From Gammaproteobacteria bacterium (GTDB lineage: Bacteria; Pseudomonadota; Gammaproteobacteria; JAABTG01), in NCBI GenBank assembly GCA_030066245.1, contig JASJBY010000127.1, positions 1 through 13,004 of the forward strand: DNA of 13,004 nt, written 5' to 3'. Positions 1 to 6,802 of the stretch are shown here, piece after piece. Numbering within the stretch: the first letter of the stretch is position 1; every line of letters begins with the position of its first letter. Made by a program: the position numbers and the translations under genes. The notes below the pieces were generated by a model. That model saw only the letters and a list, made by a program, of their open reading frames with translations, searched no databases and was not told where the DNA came from.

Positions 1-132
1 CGGCATGAGTGGCCGGGACCGTCGGCCGCAGGGATAGCGGCCGTCGAGCCTACAGGGAGGTATTCACGGCGTGTCCCGGCGGCTCGTGCCGGTACAGCCC
101 CCACCGCAAATGCTTAACCGATCACGGATGCC

Positions 133-885
133 GTGCTCGGCGACCTGGAGTTCCTGAGACGTCTACTGGCCCAGGCCGACGATCTACTCATCAAGACGGT
201 GGTCACGGACATGGTGGCGGAAAATCTGCACGTGGTTGCCGCGTTCATGGATACGCACCGGGCGCCGCTTGGCAGCTTCCCAGCGCTCGCACCGTTGAGC
301 GACCGGGAGGCCACCCTGGCGCTGGCCCTGCGTTCGGAGTTTCGCTTCAGCGCCTCCGCGCTGCTGATGCTGGAGACCAGAACCGAGACCTATGAACAGC
401 TTGGTCTGCCCCGTTGGCTTGGCGCCACAGCCCTGCGCCCACTCTACAAGCCCAACCGAAGCACCAACAGGGCATACCGCTGCTGGGAACGCTTGGGCGC
501 GGCAACGGAGTCCATGCACCCTGAGCCGCCGGCCCTGGGCTTGTCGGGAAAGATTACGGATTGCAGCCCCGACTGGCTCGAGTGGCTAAGGAACCCGGTG
601 GGGGCGGCCCTCGTTTCAGTGGCGCGGCCGGACGTCGGCCGGTATGCCGGCAACCTGCGCGACCTGAGCGGACTCATCACCCTGGTAAACCTGAAGCTTG
701 CCATTCGTCGGGCCGGCATCACCGAGGACCGGCTGGAGCATTACCTCACCGGGGTGGGTGCGCAATTCACTGACCCGTACCAGGGCAAGCCCATGCTCTG
801 GCAACGCAAATCCCGCACGCTGCACTTCAACAGCCCACAGTCGAAACGAGGTTATCACCGCCTGCCTCTGCAGCCGTTCGGCTGA
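133..885 (+). CDS. Hypothetical protein, probably N-terminally shortened
   Basis: The reading frame uses a GTG at 133, only 15 bases after an in-frame TAA at 115-117, and no good ribosome site precedes it. The 250-residue product begins directly with an amphipathic helical stretch and ends with a conserved-looking tail: NPVGAAL, then a helix rich in Leu and Arg, then DPYQGKPMLW and TLHFNS. From memory this tail is typical of uncharacterised gammaproteobacterial proteins of about 350-420 residues that start with a membrane anchor, but I cannot name the family. No signal peptide or membrane segment is visible here, so roughly the first third seems to be missing. Upstream, an AGGGAGG at 55-61 followed by GTG at 71 opens a different frame that starts SRRLV. 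This could be the true start, separated from the body by a deletion or frameshift. Function unknown. Confidence 0.6.
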   Translation: MLGDLEFLRRLLAQADDLLIKTVVTDMVAENLHVVAAFMDTHRAPLGSFPALAPLSDREATLALALRSEFRFSASALLMLETRTETYEQLGLPRWLGATALRPLYKPNRSTNRAYRCWERLGAATESMHPEPPALGLSGKITDCSPDWLEWLRNPVGAALVSVARPDVGRYAGNLRDLSGLITLVNLKLAIRRAGITEDRLEHYLTGVGAQFTDPYQGKPMLWQRKSRTLHFNSPQSKRGYHRLPLQPFG

Positions 886-1129
886 GTCGGCCTGTGGGTC
901 TGGGGCACGGGTCGTTAGTGTAGTGGCACAGGCGGACCCGAGGCGAAGCCCATTGGAGGAAGCTGGTGCAGTCAGCGTCTTTCATAGTCCGTTCAGCCAA
1001 CGGCAGTCCGACTGCGGTCATCCTGCGTCTGGCAAGGCGCAACTGTCGGCGCTTCTTCCCCTCCCGGGTGCTCGTCCTCCAAACGATTGTGCAGCGCCCG
1101 CGACGCACCAGCATGTAGCGCATGTCTGA

Positions 1130-1702
1130 TCAGCTGTGCAGTTGTGCGTGCCGAAAGCAATTGACCGTGTGATCGTTAACCATGCCAACCGCCTGCATCA
1201 GGGCATAGCATATGGTGCTGCCGACGAACTTGAAGCCGCGGCGCTTAAGCTCCCGACTCATGGCGTCCGATTGCGGCGTCGACGCAGGTACGCGATCCGG
1301 GGTTGCCCAGCGGTTTTGCAGCGGCACGCCGTCCACGAAGGCCCACAGAAAATCAGCAAGCGTCTCGCCCGAAGCAACCAAATCCAGGTAGGCGCGGGCG
1401 TTGGTCACCGCCGCCTCCACCTTCAAGCGGTTGCGGACGATGCCGGGATCTTGCAGCAGCCTGTTCTTCCTGGCTGTCGTGTAGCGGGCCATACGCTCCG
1501 CATTGAAACCATCGAAAGCGCGCCGGTATCCCTCGCGTTTCTCGAGAATCACCCGCCAGGAGAGCCCAGCCTGTGCGCCCTCGAGAATCAGCATCTCGAA
1601 CAGGTGCCGATCGTCGAAACTGGGCACCCCCCACTCGTGGTCGTGGTAGTCAACCTCCAGTGTCGACGTGGCTTTCGCCCACGCGCAACGGCTAACGGCC
1701 AT
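1130..1702 (-). CDS. tag: DNA-3-methyladenine glycosylase I
   Basis: This base-excision repair enzyme removes 3-methyladenine from alkylated DNA in the cytoplasm. The 190-residue product follows the E. coli Tag pattern along its whole length (about 187 residues there). It has the start RCAW, then YHDHEWG, LEGAQAGLSW with the active-site-type Glu at 41, GIVRNRLK, NARAYL, STPQSDAMS, LKRRGFKFVGSTICYALMQ and NDHTVNC. The four zinc-snap ligands are present: Cys6, His20, His178 and Cys182, with the usual spacing. I chose the ATG at 1702 because the family begins only a few residues before the first Cys. An upstream GTG-type start at 1738 would add 12 unconserved residues. A GGGG run about 8 bases before the ATG may serve as ribosome site. 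The gene is intact. It is separated from the methyltransferase gene upstream by about 105 bases, so it may have its own promoter. Confidence 0.93.
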   Translation of the reverse strand: MAVSRCAWAKATSTLEVDYHDHEWGVPSFDDRHLFEMLILEGAQAGLSWRVILEKREGYRRAFDGFNAERMARYTTARKNRLLQDPGIVRNRLKVEAAVTNARAYLDLVASGETLADFLWAFVDGVPLQNRWATPDRVPASTPQSDAMSRELKRRGFKFVGSTICYALMQAVGMVNDHTVNCFRHAQLHS

Positions 1703-1807
1703 ATCAATCCCCAACAGCCCTGAACGATACCCGGGCAACTCGAAAGTCGCCCGGAGGTACTCTTCTCAGCGGCTCGTTTTCCAGTCACTACTGGTCGCTA
1801 ATCCGGG

Positions 1808-2917
1808 CTAGCCCCAGACATCACGCGCCGTCGAGGCAACGAGCTCGAGCTTGCGACGCTGGTCCTCCACCGTCAGTCTGTTGCCGACGATGGAGGTGGC
1901 AAAGCCACACTGGGGACTGAGAGCGAGTCGCTCCAGCGGAACGAAACAACTTGCCTCGTTCACTCGCTCTCGCAGAGCCACCGGCGTCTCCATTTCCGGA
2001 TGCTTCGTGGTCACCAGGCCCAAAACCACAGTCTTGTCCTCAGGGACTTCCCGCAGAGGCTCGAAGCTGCCCGAGCGCGGGTCGTCATACTCCAGGAGCA
2101 GGCGCTGGGCACGGATCCCCTTGAAGATGGGCCGCGCGATGCGATCATAGCCGCCGTGCACCAACCAGCGACTCGCCTGATTTCCCCGGCAGAGATGAAA
2201 TCCGAAAGTCACTGCGGGCAAATCGACCATCAGCGAGTTGTCGAGCTCGATGCCGAGGCTCAGCCATTGATCGAGCTGCCAGCCCCTGGATTCGTAGAAG
2301 GCCCGGGTGGCAGGGTCCAGCAACAGGGTGTAGTGCGGGGCGTCTATCTGGATGTAGGCGGCTCCAAGCCGCGCAAGCTCCTGCACCTCTTCGCGAAGGA
2401 TTTGCGCCACATCGGCCAGGAAACCCTCCAGGGTGGGATAGACTTCGGCCGACATTTCCGGCGACCACAAATTGGCGAAGAGACTCGGGCTGGGCAGCGA
2501 CACCTTCGGCGTACGGGTCGTGCGCCCTCGCAGATAGACGAACTCCTCCACCGACAGGTGCCGCCGGCGCTTCAGCTTGTCCACCACCCCCAGGCGCGCG
2601 GGACGCCGCTTCGACCAGTCACCGACGCGCTGCTCCCCGTGCCAGTCGCCCCACAGGAAAGCATCCAGGTCCCAATCGCCAAAACCTTCCACCGCCTCGG
2701 TCATCTGGCTCTGAAACGACAGTCGGCGCATCTCCCCGTCAGTCACCACCTCCATGCCCGCCTGCTCCTGCAGCGCAATGGCGCCGTCCACGGCCCGGTC
2801 TTCGATGTGCTTGAACTCGGCATGGCGCATGCGTCCGGCCGCCACGGCCTCCCGAGCCTGGAGCAGCGCGGGCGGACGCAGCAGACTGCCGACCACATCG
2901 GCATGAGCTGAGATCAC
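1808..2917 (-). CDS. MetE-like, cobalamin-independent zinc methyltransferase family protein
   Basis: The 369-residue product belongs to the MetE C-terminal-domain (UROD/MetE-like TIM barrel) superfamily. It is half the length of full MetE because it has no N-terminal domain, as is usual for stand-alone family members. It opens with DVVGSLLRP, continues with VVTDGEMRR (about residue 60) and QIDAPHYTLLLD, and carries the thiol-activating zinc set: His and Cys in FHLCRGN (about 240), Glu in LLLEYDDP (about 277) and Cys in LSPQCGFAT (about 337). It probably transfers a methyl or alkyl group to a thiol. Homocysteine is the default substrate, but the related epoxyalkane:coenzyme M transferases share this zinc site, so the substrate is open. 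It starts at GTG 2917 with GAGGA at 2925-2929, seven bases upstream. It lies 51 bases downstream of the O-methyltransferase gene and is probably cotranscribed with it. Confidence 0.82.
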   Translation of the reverse strand: MISAHADVVGSLLRPPALLQAREAVAAGRMRHAEFKHIEDRAVDGAIALQEQAGMEVVTDGEMRRLSFQSQMTEAVEGFGDWDLDAFLWGDWHGEQRVGDWSKRRPARLGVVDKLKRRRHLSVEEFVYLRGRTTRTPKVSLPSPSLFANLWSPEMSAEVYPTLEGFLADVAQILREEVQELARLGAAYIQIDAPHYTLLLDPATRAFYESRGWQLDQWLSLGIELDNSLMVDLPAVTFGFHLCRGNQASRWLVHGGYDRIARPIFKGIRAQRLLLEYDDPRSGSFEPLREVPEDKTVVLGLVTTKHPEMETPVALRERVNEASCFVPLERLALSPQCGFATSIVGNRLTVEDQRRKLELVASTARDVWG

Positions 2918-2924
2918 GGCGGCT

Positions 2925-2929
2925 TCCTC
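2925..2929 (-). promoter_or_regulatory. Ribosome binding site deciding a GTG start
   Basis: GAGGA on the minus strand, 7 bases before the GTG at 2917. It supports the GTG as the start of the MetE-like gene. Confidence 0.65.
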
Positions 2930-2968
2930 GTTGTGGAGCTACCCACCCGGCGAAAATTCGACGCGGGA

Positions 2969-3961
2969 CTAAACGGCCTCCGCCACCACCAGGCTGGCCG
3001 GGCCCGCTAGACCCACGTGCTCAAGCACGCTCCAGTGGGTTTCTCGCAGCCAGCCGGAGATCTCGTCGACGCTGTAAACAGCACCTTCACCGCTGGCGAG
3101 TAGAAACTCGCCCGCCATGATGGCGGCGAAAGCCGGCTCCGCATGGCTGGCATCGGTCCAGAAGTCCACCAGCAACAGGCGTGAGCCGGCGGCCGCAGAT
3201 GCCCGCAGCCGTCCCAGCAGCTCGCGATTGCGCTCGGGAGAGAAAATGTGCACCACATTCGCCAGCAAAACCGCGTCGGCGTCTGCCGGCAGTTGGCAGG
3301 TGAAGAAATCTCCGGACTGAATGCTCACCCGGTCGGACAGTCCCGACTCGCCCATCCGCCGCCGCGCGACTTCGGCAACTTCCGCCTGGTCCAGGAGGGT
3401 GCTCCGAAGCTGGGGATAGCGGCTCAGCGCTGGCCTCAGAAACGACCCCGTACCTCCCCCGATGTCCAGCAGGTGCTGATGCTGGGAGAAGTCGTACTGG
3501 TCGGCCAATGCCCGTGCGGCGGGCGACGTGACGGCGGCGATGCCTTCCGAGATGATTGCCTGCTCTTCCTGCGAACGGGCCTTCTCCTCCACGGCATCGG
3601 TTCCGACGCGGACCACCTCCTCCAATCGCAACCAGGATTCATAGCGCATTCGATGCATGAAGCGCACGAAGGGCCGCATATCGGTCTCGGCGTCGTCGGT
3701 CAGATAGGCCACGGCAACGGGCGTGCATCGGTAGGCCTTTCCCTGCCGCGCCAGGAGCCCGATGCTGACCATGGCATCGAGCACGATGTGCAGTCGCCGC
3801 GGCGGCACACCGATCTGCCTGCCCAGCTCATCCTGATCGGCGCTGCCGCTGCCGAGACGGTCAAAAACGCCGAGCTCCACCGCCGCGCCAAGCAGCCTTG
3901 CGGCCATGAAACCGGTTGTGGCTCGCAGGACCGGCTCCGGCGAGATGGGTTGCATGCTCAT
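2969..3961 (-). CDS. SAM-dependent O-methyltransferase (COMT/ASMT-like)
   Basis: The product (330 residues from the chosen start) has the two-part build of small-molecule O-methyltransferases. Residues 1-90 form a winged-helix dimerisation region (FMAARLLGAAVELGVFDRL, PPRRLHIVLDAMVSIGLL). A Rossmann SAM-binding domain follows, with motif I LLDIGGGTGSF at about 162-172, the acidic turn STLLDQ, GDFF before the cofactor-adjacent loop, and LLANVVHIFS and LLLVDFWTD near the C-terminal half. The substrate is unknown. Relatives methylate phenolic or polyketide hydroxyls. I chose ATG 3961 because GAGGAT lies 7 bases upstream. A longer frame from 4018 adds 19 residues rich in His, Met and Ser that look non-coding. 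Its nearest neighbour downstream is the MetE-like gene, and the pairing suggests linked methyl metabolism (inference only). The gene is intact. Confidence 0.88.
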   Translation of the reverse strand: MSMQPISPEPVLRATTGFMAARLLGAAVELGVFDRLGSGSADQDELGRQIGVPPRRLHIVLDAMVSIGLLARQGKAYRCTPVAVAYLTDDAETDMRPFVRFMHRMRYESWLRLEEVVRVGTDAVEEKARSQEEQAIISEGIAAVTSPAARALADQYDFSQHQHLLDIGGGTGSFLRPALSRYPQLRSTLLDQAEVAEVARRRMGESGLSDRVSIQSGDFFTCQLPADADAVLLANVVHIFSPERNRELLGRLRASAAAGSRLLLVDFWTDASHAEPAFAAIMAGEFLLASGEGAVYSVDEISGWLRETHWSVLEHVGLAGPASLVVAEAV

Positions 3962-3968
3962 GATTTCT

Positions 3969-3974
3969 ATCCTC
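3969..3974 (-). promoter_or_regulatory. Ribosome binding site of the O-methyltransferase
   Basis: GAGGAT on the minus strand, 7 bases before the ATG at 3961. It decides the start over the upstream in-frame codon at 4018. Confidence 0.6.
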
Positions 3975-3999
3975 AATACTGATGCGTCTGACAATACGT

Positions 4000-4024
4000 C
4001 CGAATGCATTCGGTGCACTCCGAA
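4000..4024. promoter_or_regulatory. Palindrome upstream of the O-methyltransferase, possible operator
   Basis: Positions 4000-4013 read CCGAATGCATTCGG, a perfect 14-base palindrome. The half-element CCGAA recurs at 4020-4024, so the central TTCGG (4009-4013) can pair with either side. The site is about 40-60 bases before the methyltransferase start, in the 159-base gap after hypF. A repressor site is the likeliest reading. It has no T-run, which argues against an intrinsic terminator of hypF. No convincing -35/-10 pair was found. Confidence 0.4.
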
Positions 4025-4120
4025 CCCACCCCCTCTTTCTACACGACCGCAAGCTCCGCAAACCCACGCCCTGACTCACCCGAACATCCACCAAAACGAC
4101 GCCGACACGCGTTCCAAGGC

Positions 4121-6475
4121 TCAATGACGCAGAGACGACCATGCGCTGCCGGTGGCAAGCTGTCGAGCCGCGGCCACGGCGGCCTGACCGAGCGCCAACC
4201 CGCCGTCATTGGCCGGCAGTCTCTCAGGTGCCAAGACGCGGATGCCGTTCTGACACAGCGCCTGGCTGACCCCCTCCAGCAACAGGCGGTTCTGGAAAAC
4301 CCCGCCCCCGAGCACGACCGTATCCAGGCTTTGCTCCTCACATAGTGTTCGCGCGGTATCCGCCACGGCGTGGGCCAGACCTTGATGGAAACGGGCAGCC
4401 ATGATCGCCGGCGCCACCCCCTGGCGAAGGTCCGCCATTAGCGCTTCCCACAGACCACCCCATGCCAGGGTCCTGATCCCCGGCTCTGTCAGGTCCCAGG
4501 GATACCCGGCTCTTGCCTGGCGACGGAATTCAGGAGCCGCCAGCGACTCCAGCTCCATGGCCGCTTGTCCCTCGTGCGAGACGCGCTCCCGACAAACGCC
4601 GATGGCCGCGGCAACCGCGTCGAACAGACGACCGCAGGAGGATGCCCTGGGACTGTTGATGCTCTTCTCGGCCATCACCAGGAATCCGTCCAGCGGCTTG
4701 GCTTCCAAGAAACGCAAAATTTCCAGGTCCCCATAGCGTTCCCTGGTCTGTTCCCAGCCAAAGGCGACCAGCAGGTGCGCCAGGGTGTTCCTCCAGGGCT
4801 CACGCATGGCCTGGGATGCACCCAGCATCTGCACGGGCTGAAATCGGGCCAGGCGCTGGAAACCGGCGTAGTCGGCCAGCAAGAATTCACCGCCCCAGAA
4901 AGTGTCGTCCTCGCCGAACCCCAGCCCATCGAGCACGATGCCGAGCACCGGACGGGTGTCGAGCGGTGCCCCGTGCTCGGCCAGGCACGAGGCGATGTGG
5001 GCATGGTGGTGCTGTGCCTCCATGAGTTGCGGGCCGTTCGCGGCCGCCTGCTCCCGTCCCAGCCGGGTTGACAGGTACTGGGGGTGCTTATCGACGACGA
5101 CAGTCGTCGGTCGGTGATCGAACAGCTGGCGGTACAGTTCCAAATTGCGGTGATAGTCCCGATAGGTCACGGCATCTTCCAGATCGCCGATGTGCTGGGA
5201 CAGTATGGCCCGTCCCTCCTTCAACAGGCAGAAGGTGTTCTTCAGCTCCCCGCCCATTGCCAGGATGCTGCCGGCTTGCGCGAAGTCCTCGGGCAACAGG
5301 ATGGCTTCGGGAGCATAGCCGCGCGCGCGACGCAGAAAGCGCGCTTTGCCGTCAGCAACCCGCAGCACCGAGTCATCCAGCCGGTTGACAATGTCACGAT
5401 CATGCAGGAGGTAGAAGTCAGCGATTCTTTCAAGCCTTTTATGCGCATCCTGATTGTCGATGGTCTGAGGCTCGTCACTGCGGTTGCCGGAGGTCATCAC
5501 CACGGGTCGGACCATCTCCTGCAGCAGCAGATGATGCAGCGGCGTGTAAGGGAGCATGAACCCCAGGGTGTGCTGACCGGGGGCGACTGAGGCGGCAAGC
5601 GCTTCGCCCGCCGCATTCAGCACCACGATGGGTGCGGCTTTGTCACCCAGCAGCGCAGCCTCTGTTTGGCTTACTTCGGCGAAGCGAGCCACCATTGCGA
5701 TATCCCGCGCCATCAGCGCGAGCGCCTTGTGATAGCGAAACTTACGACGGCGCAGCTCGCCGACAGCTCGTTCGTTGCCCGCGTCACAGGCCAGGTGAAA
5801 TCCGCCGATGCCCTTTATGGCGACGATGCTGCCCTCGCGGATCAGCCGTGCCGCAGCATCAATCACGTCACCGCCTGCGTCCGGCGAAAGCTGGTGGCCG
5901 TGGGCATCCTCCAGCCAGACCCGGGGCCCGCACTCGCCGCAGGCGTTGGGCTGGGCATGGAAGCGGCGGTCGGCCGGATCCTCGTACTCGGTCCGGCATG
6001 CACGGCACATGGGAAACGACGCCATGCTGGTGTTGGCCCGGTCATAGGGGATGGACCGGACGATGGACAGCCGGGGGCCGCAATGGGTGCAGTTTGTGAA
6101 AGGATACCGGTAGCGGCGATTGGTGGGGTCCAGCACGTCAGCCAGGCATTCCGGGCAGGTTGCAGCATCCGCCGCAACGCCGGTGCGAACCTCCCCCTCC
6201 CGGCTCCGCACGATCTGAAAATCCGCCGGCGCCTCTCTGTCGTCATCCAGCGCGGTGCGTTCGGTGGACTCGATGCGTGCCAGCGGCGGTTGCTCGGCCT
6301 GCAGGCGCTGCACGAACTCTTCCAGGGATTCGCGGCTGCCCCAGGCGCGTATCAACACGCCTTCAGCGTCGTTCCAGACCGCACCGACGATGCCGCACTC
6401 CTTCGCCAGCCGCCACACCATGGGCCGGAAGCCGACGCCCTGCACGATACCCGTGATGCGAATTTCCTCTCCCAT
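4121..6475 (-). CDS. hypF: Carbamoyltransferase HypF, [NiFe]-hydrogenase maturation
   Basis: HypF uses carbamoyl phosphate and ATP to carbamoylate the C-terminal cysteine of HypE, the first step to the cyanide ligands of the NiFe site. All domains are present over 784 residues. They are an acylphosphatase-like N-terminus (RITGIVQGVGFRPMVW), a zinc-finger region with CPEC, CTHCGP, CRAC and CGECGP clusters (about 105-185), a YrdC-like domain (GSIVAIKGIGGFHLACDA, about 205-390) and a Kae1-like carbamoyltransferase domain (QHHHAHIASCLAEHG, VLDGLGFGEDDTFWGGEF, LGGGVFQNRLL, NDGGLALGQ). Length is normal and no key motif is missing. I chose the ATG at 6475, two bases after the hoxC stop. A GTG at 6493 would add six residues inside the hoxC tail. 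Neither has a strong ribosome site, so translational coupling to hoxC is likely. The hoxC-hypF adjacency resembles hupV-hypF of Rhodobacter capsulatus. This is the last gene of the cluster. Confidence 0.96.
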   Translation of the reverse strand: MGEEIRITGIVQGVGFRPMVWRLAKECGIVGAVWNDAEGVLIRAWGSRESLEEFVQRLQAEQPPLARIESTERTALDDDREAPADFQIVRSREGEVRTGVAADAATCPECLADVLDPTNRRYRYPFTNCTHCGPRLSIVRSIPYDRANTSMASFPMCRACRTEYEDPADRRFHAQPNACGECGPRVWLEDAHGHQLSPDAGGDVIDAAARLIREGSIVAIKGIGGFHLACDAGNERAVGELRRRKFRYHKALALMARDIAMVARFAEVSQTEAALLGDKAAPIVVLNAAGEALAASVAPGQHTLGFMLPYTPLHHLLLQEMVRPVVMTSGNRSDEPQTIDNQDAHKRLERIADFYLLHDRDIVNRLDDSVLRVADGKARFLRRARGYAPEAILLPEDFAQAGSILAMGGELKNTFCLLKEGRAILSQHIGDLEDAVTYRDYHRNLELYRQLFDHRPTTVVVDKHPQYLSTRLGREQAAANGPQLMEAQHHHAHIASCLAEHGAPLDTRPVLGIVLDGLGFGEDDTFWGGEFLLADYAGFQRLARFQPVQMLGASQAMREPWRNTLAHLLVAFGWEQTRERYGDLEILRFLEAKPLDGFLVMAEKSINSPRASSCGRLFDAVAAAIGVCRERVSHEGQAAMELESLAAPEFRRQARAGYPWDLTEPGIRTLAWGGLWEALMADLRQGVAPAIMAARFHQGLAHAVADTARTLCEEQSLDTVVLGGGVFQNRLLLEGVSQALCQNGIRVLAPERLPANDGGLALGQAAVAAARQLATGSAWSSLRH

Positions 6476-6477
6476 GC

Positions 6478-6751
6478 TCAATGAACCGTGCACACCATGC
6501 AGGGATCGAAGGCAAGTAGGCCTTCAGGCGAGTCCGGGGCGAGCATCGCCTCCAACACATCGCCGAGCAGGACCGTATCGAGAAAGCGACAAAAGCCGAC
6601 CAGAATACTGCCAATCCGCATGCGCTCCTGCACCTCGACCGAGCGGATCGTGCCCCCGGGCTGGATCGTTAAGCCGTGCGGCCACTTGCCGGCCAGCAGT
6701 CCAATCAGGTGCATGAGCTGGGCCCGGGCCGGCAGCATCTGTTCGACCGCT
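6478..6751 (-). pseudogene. hoxC: Fragment of regulatory hydrogenase large subunit (HoxC/HupV), 5' and central parts deleted
   Basis: Intact HoxC/HupV is the roughly 480-residue large subunit of the H2-sensing hydrogenase. Here about 90 residues survive. The readable part has LMHLIGLLAGKWPHGL and IQPGGTIRSVEVQERM, the conserved region that follows the first third of the protein. After DSPEGLLAF it jumps straight to DPCMVCTVH and the stop. DPCMVCTVH is the C-terminal metal-binding end characteristic of HupV/HoxC, which ends at this His without a cleaved extension. The first CxxC pair and about 300 central residues are missing. The second junction (about 6505-6513) is in frame. The 5' junction (about 6748-6755) joins it out of frame to the start of hoxA. 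The product cannot bind a NiFe site because two of the four cysteine ligands are gone. Confidence 0.88.
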
Positions 6752-6796
6752 GCGCACCTCGTCATCGACGATCAGTACAGTGGGCAGGTTGCTCAT
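6752..6796 (-). pseudogene. hoxA: 5' stub of response regulator HoxA/HupR
   Basis: Fifteen codons starting MSNLPTVLIVDDEVR carry the first strand and the acidic pair (DD) of a response-regulator receiver domain. In hox/hup clusters a HoxA/HupR NtrC-type regulator of hydrogenase transcription follows hypX in this position. The ATG at 6796 lies 7 bases after the hypX stop with GAGGT at 6805-6809, a normal start. After VRS the frame loses all similarity and the hoxC fragment begins in another frame. The phosphoacceptor Asp, the AAA+ domain, the DNA-binding domain and the whole of hoxB are therefore absent. The open frame runs on to 6524 as nonsense. Confidence 0.82.
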
Positions 6797-6802
6797 GGGC
6801 GG

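Noticed and set aside
908..940. CGGGTC/GACCCG inverted repeat with a tRNA-like GTAGTGGCA stretch in the 886-1129 gap.
   Set aside because: The 6-base arms with a 21-base loop are weak, no cloverleaf or T-loop is found, and there is no T-run. I see no gene or clear signal in this 244-base gap.
4121..6475. hypF lying at the end of the cluster rather than after hypB, suggesting a rearrangement.
   Set aside because: hupV followed by hypF is a known natural arrangement (Rhodobacter capsulatus), so no relocation is needed.
6524..6796. The 90-residue frame from the hoxA start as a new small regulator.
   Set aside because: Only the first 15 residues look like a receiver domain. The rest is an out-of-frame reading of hoxC and is not protein-like.
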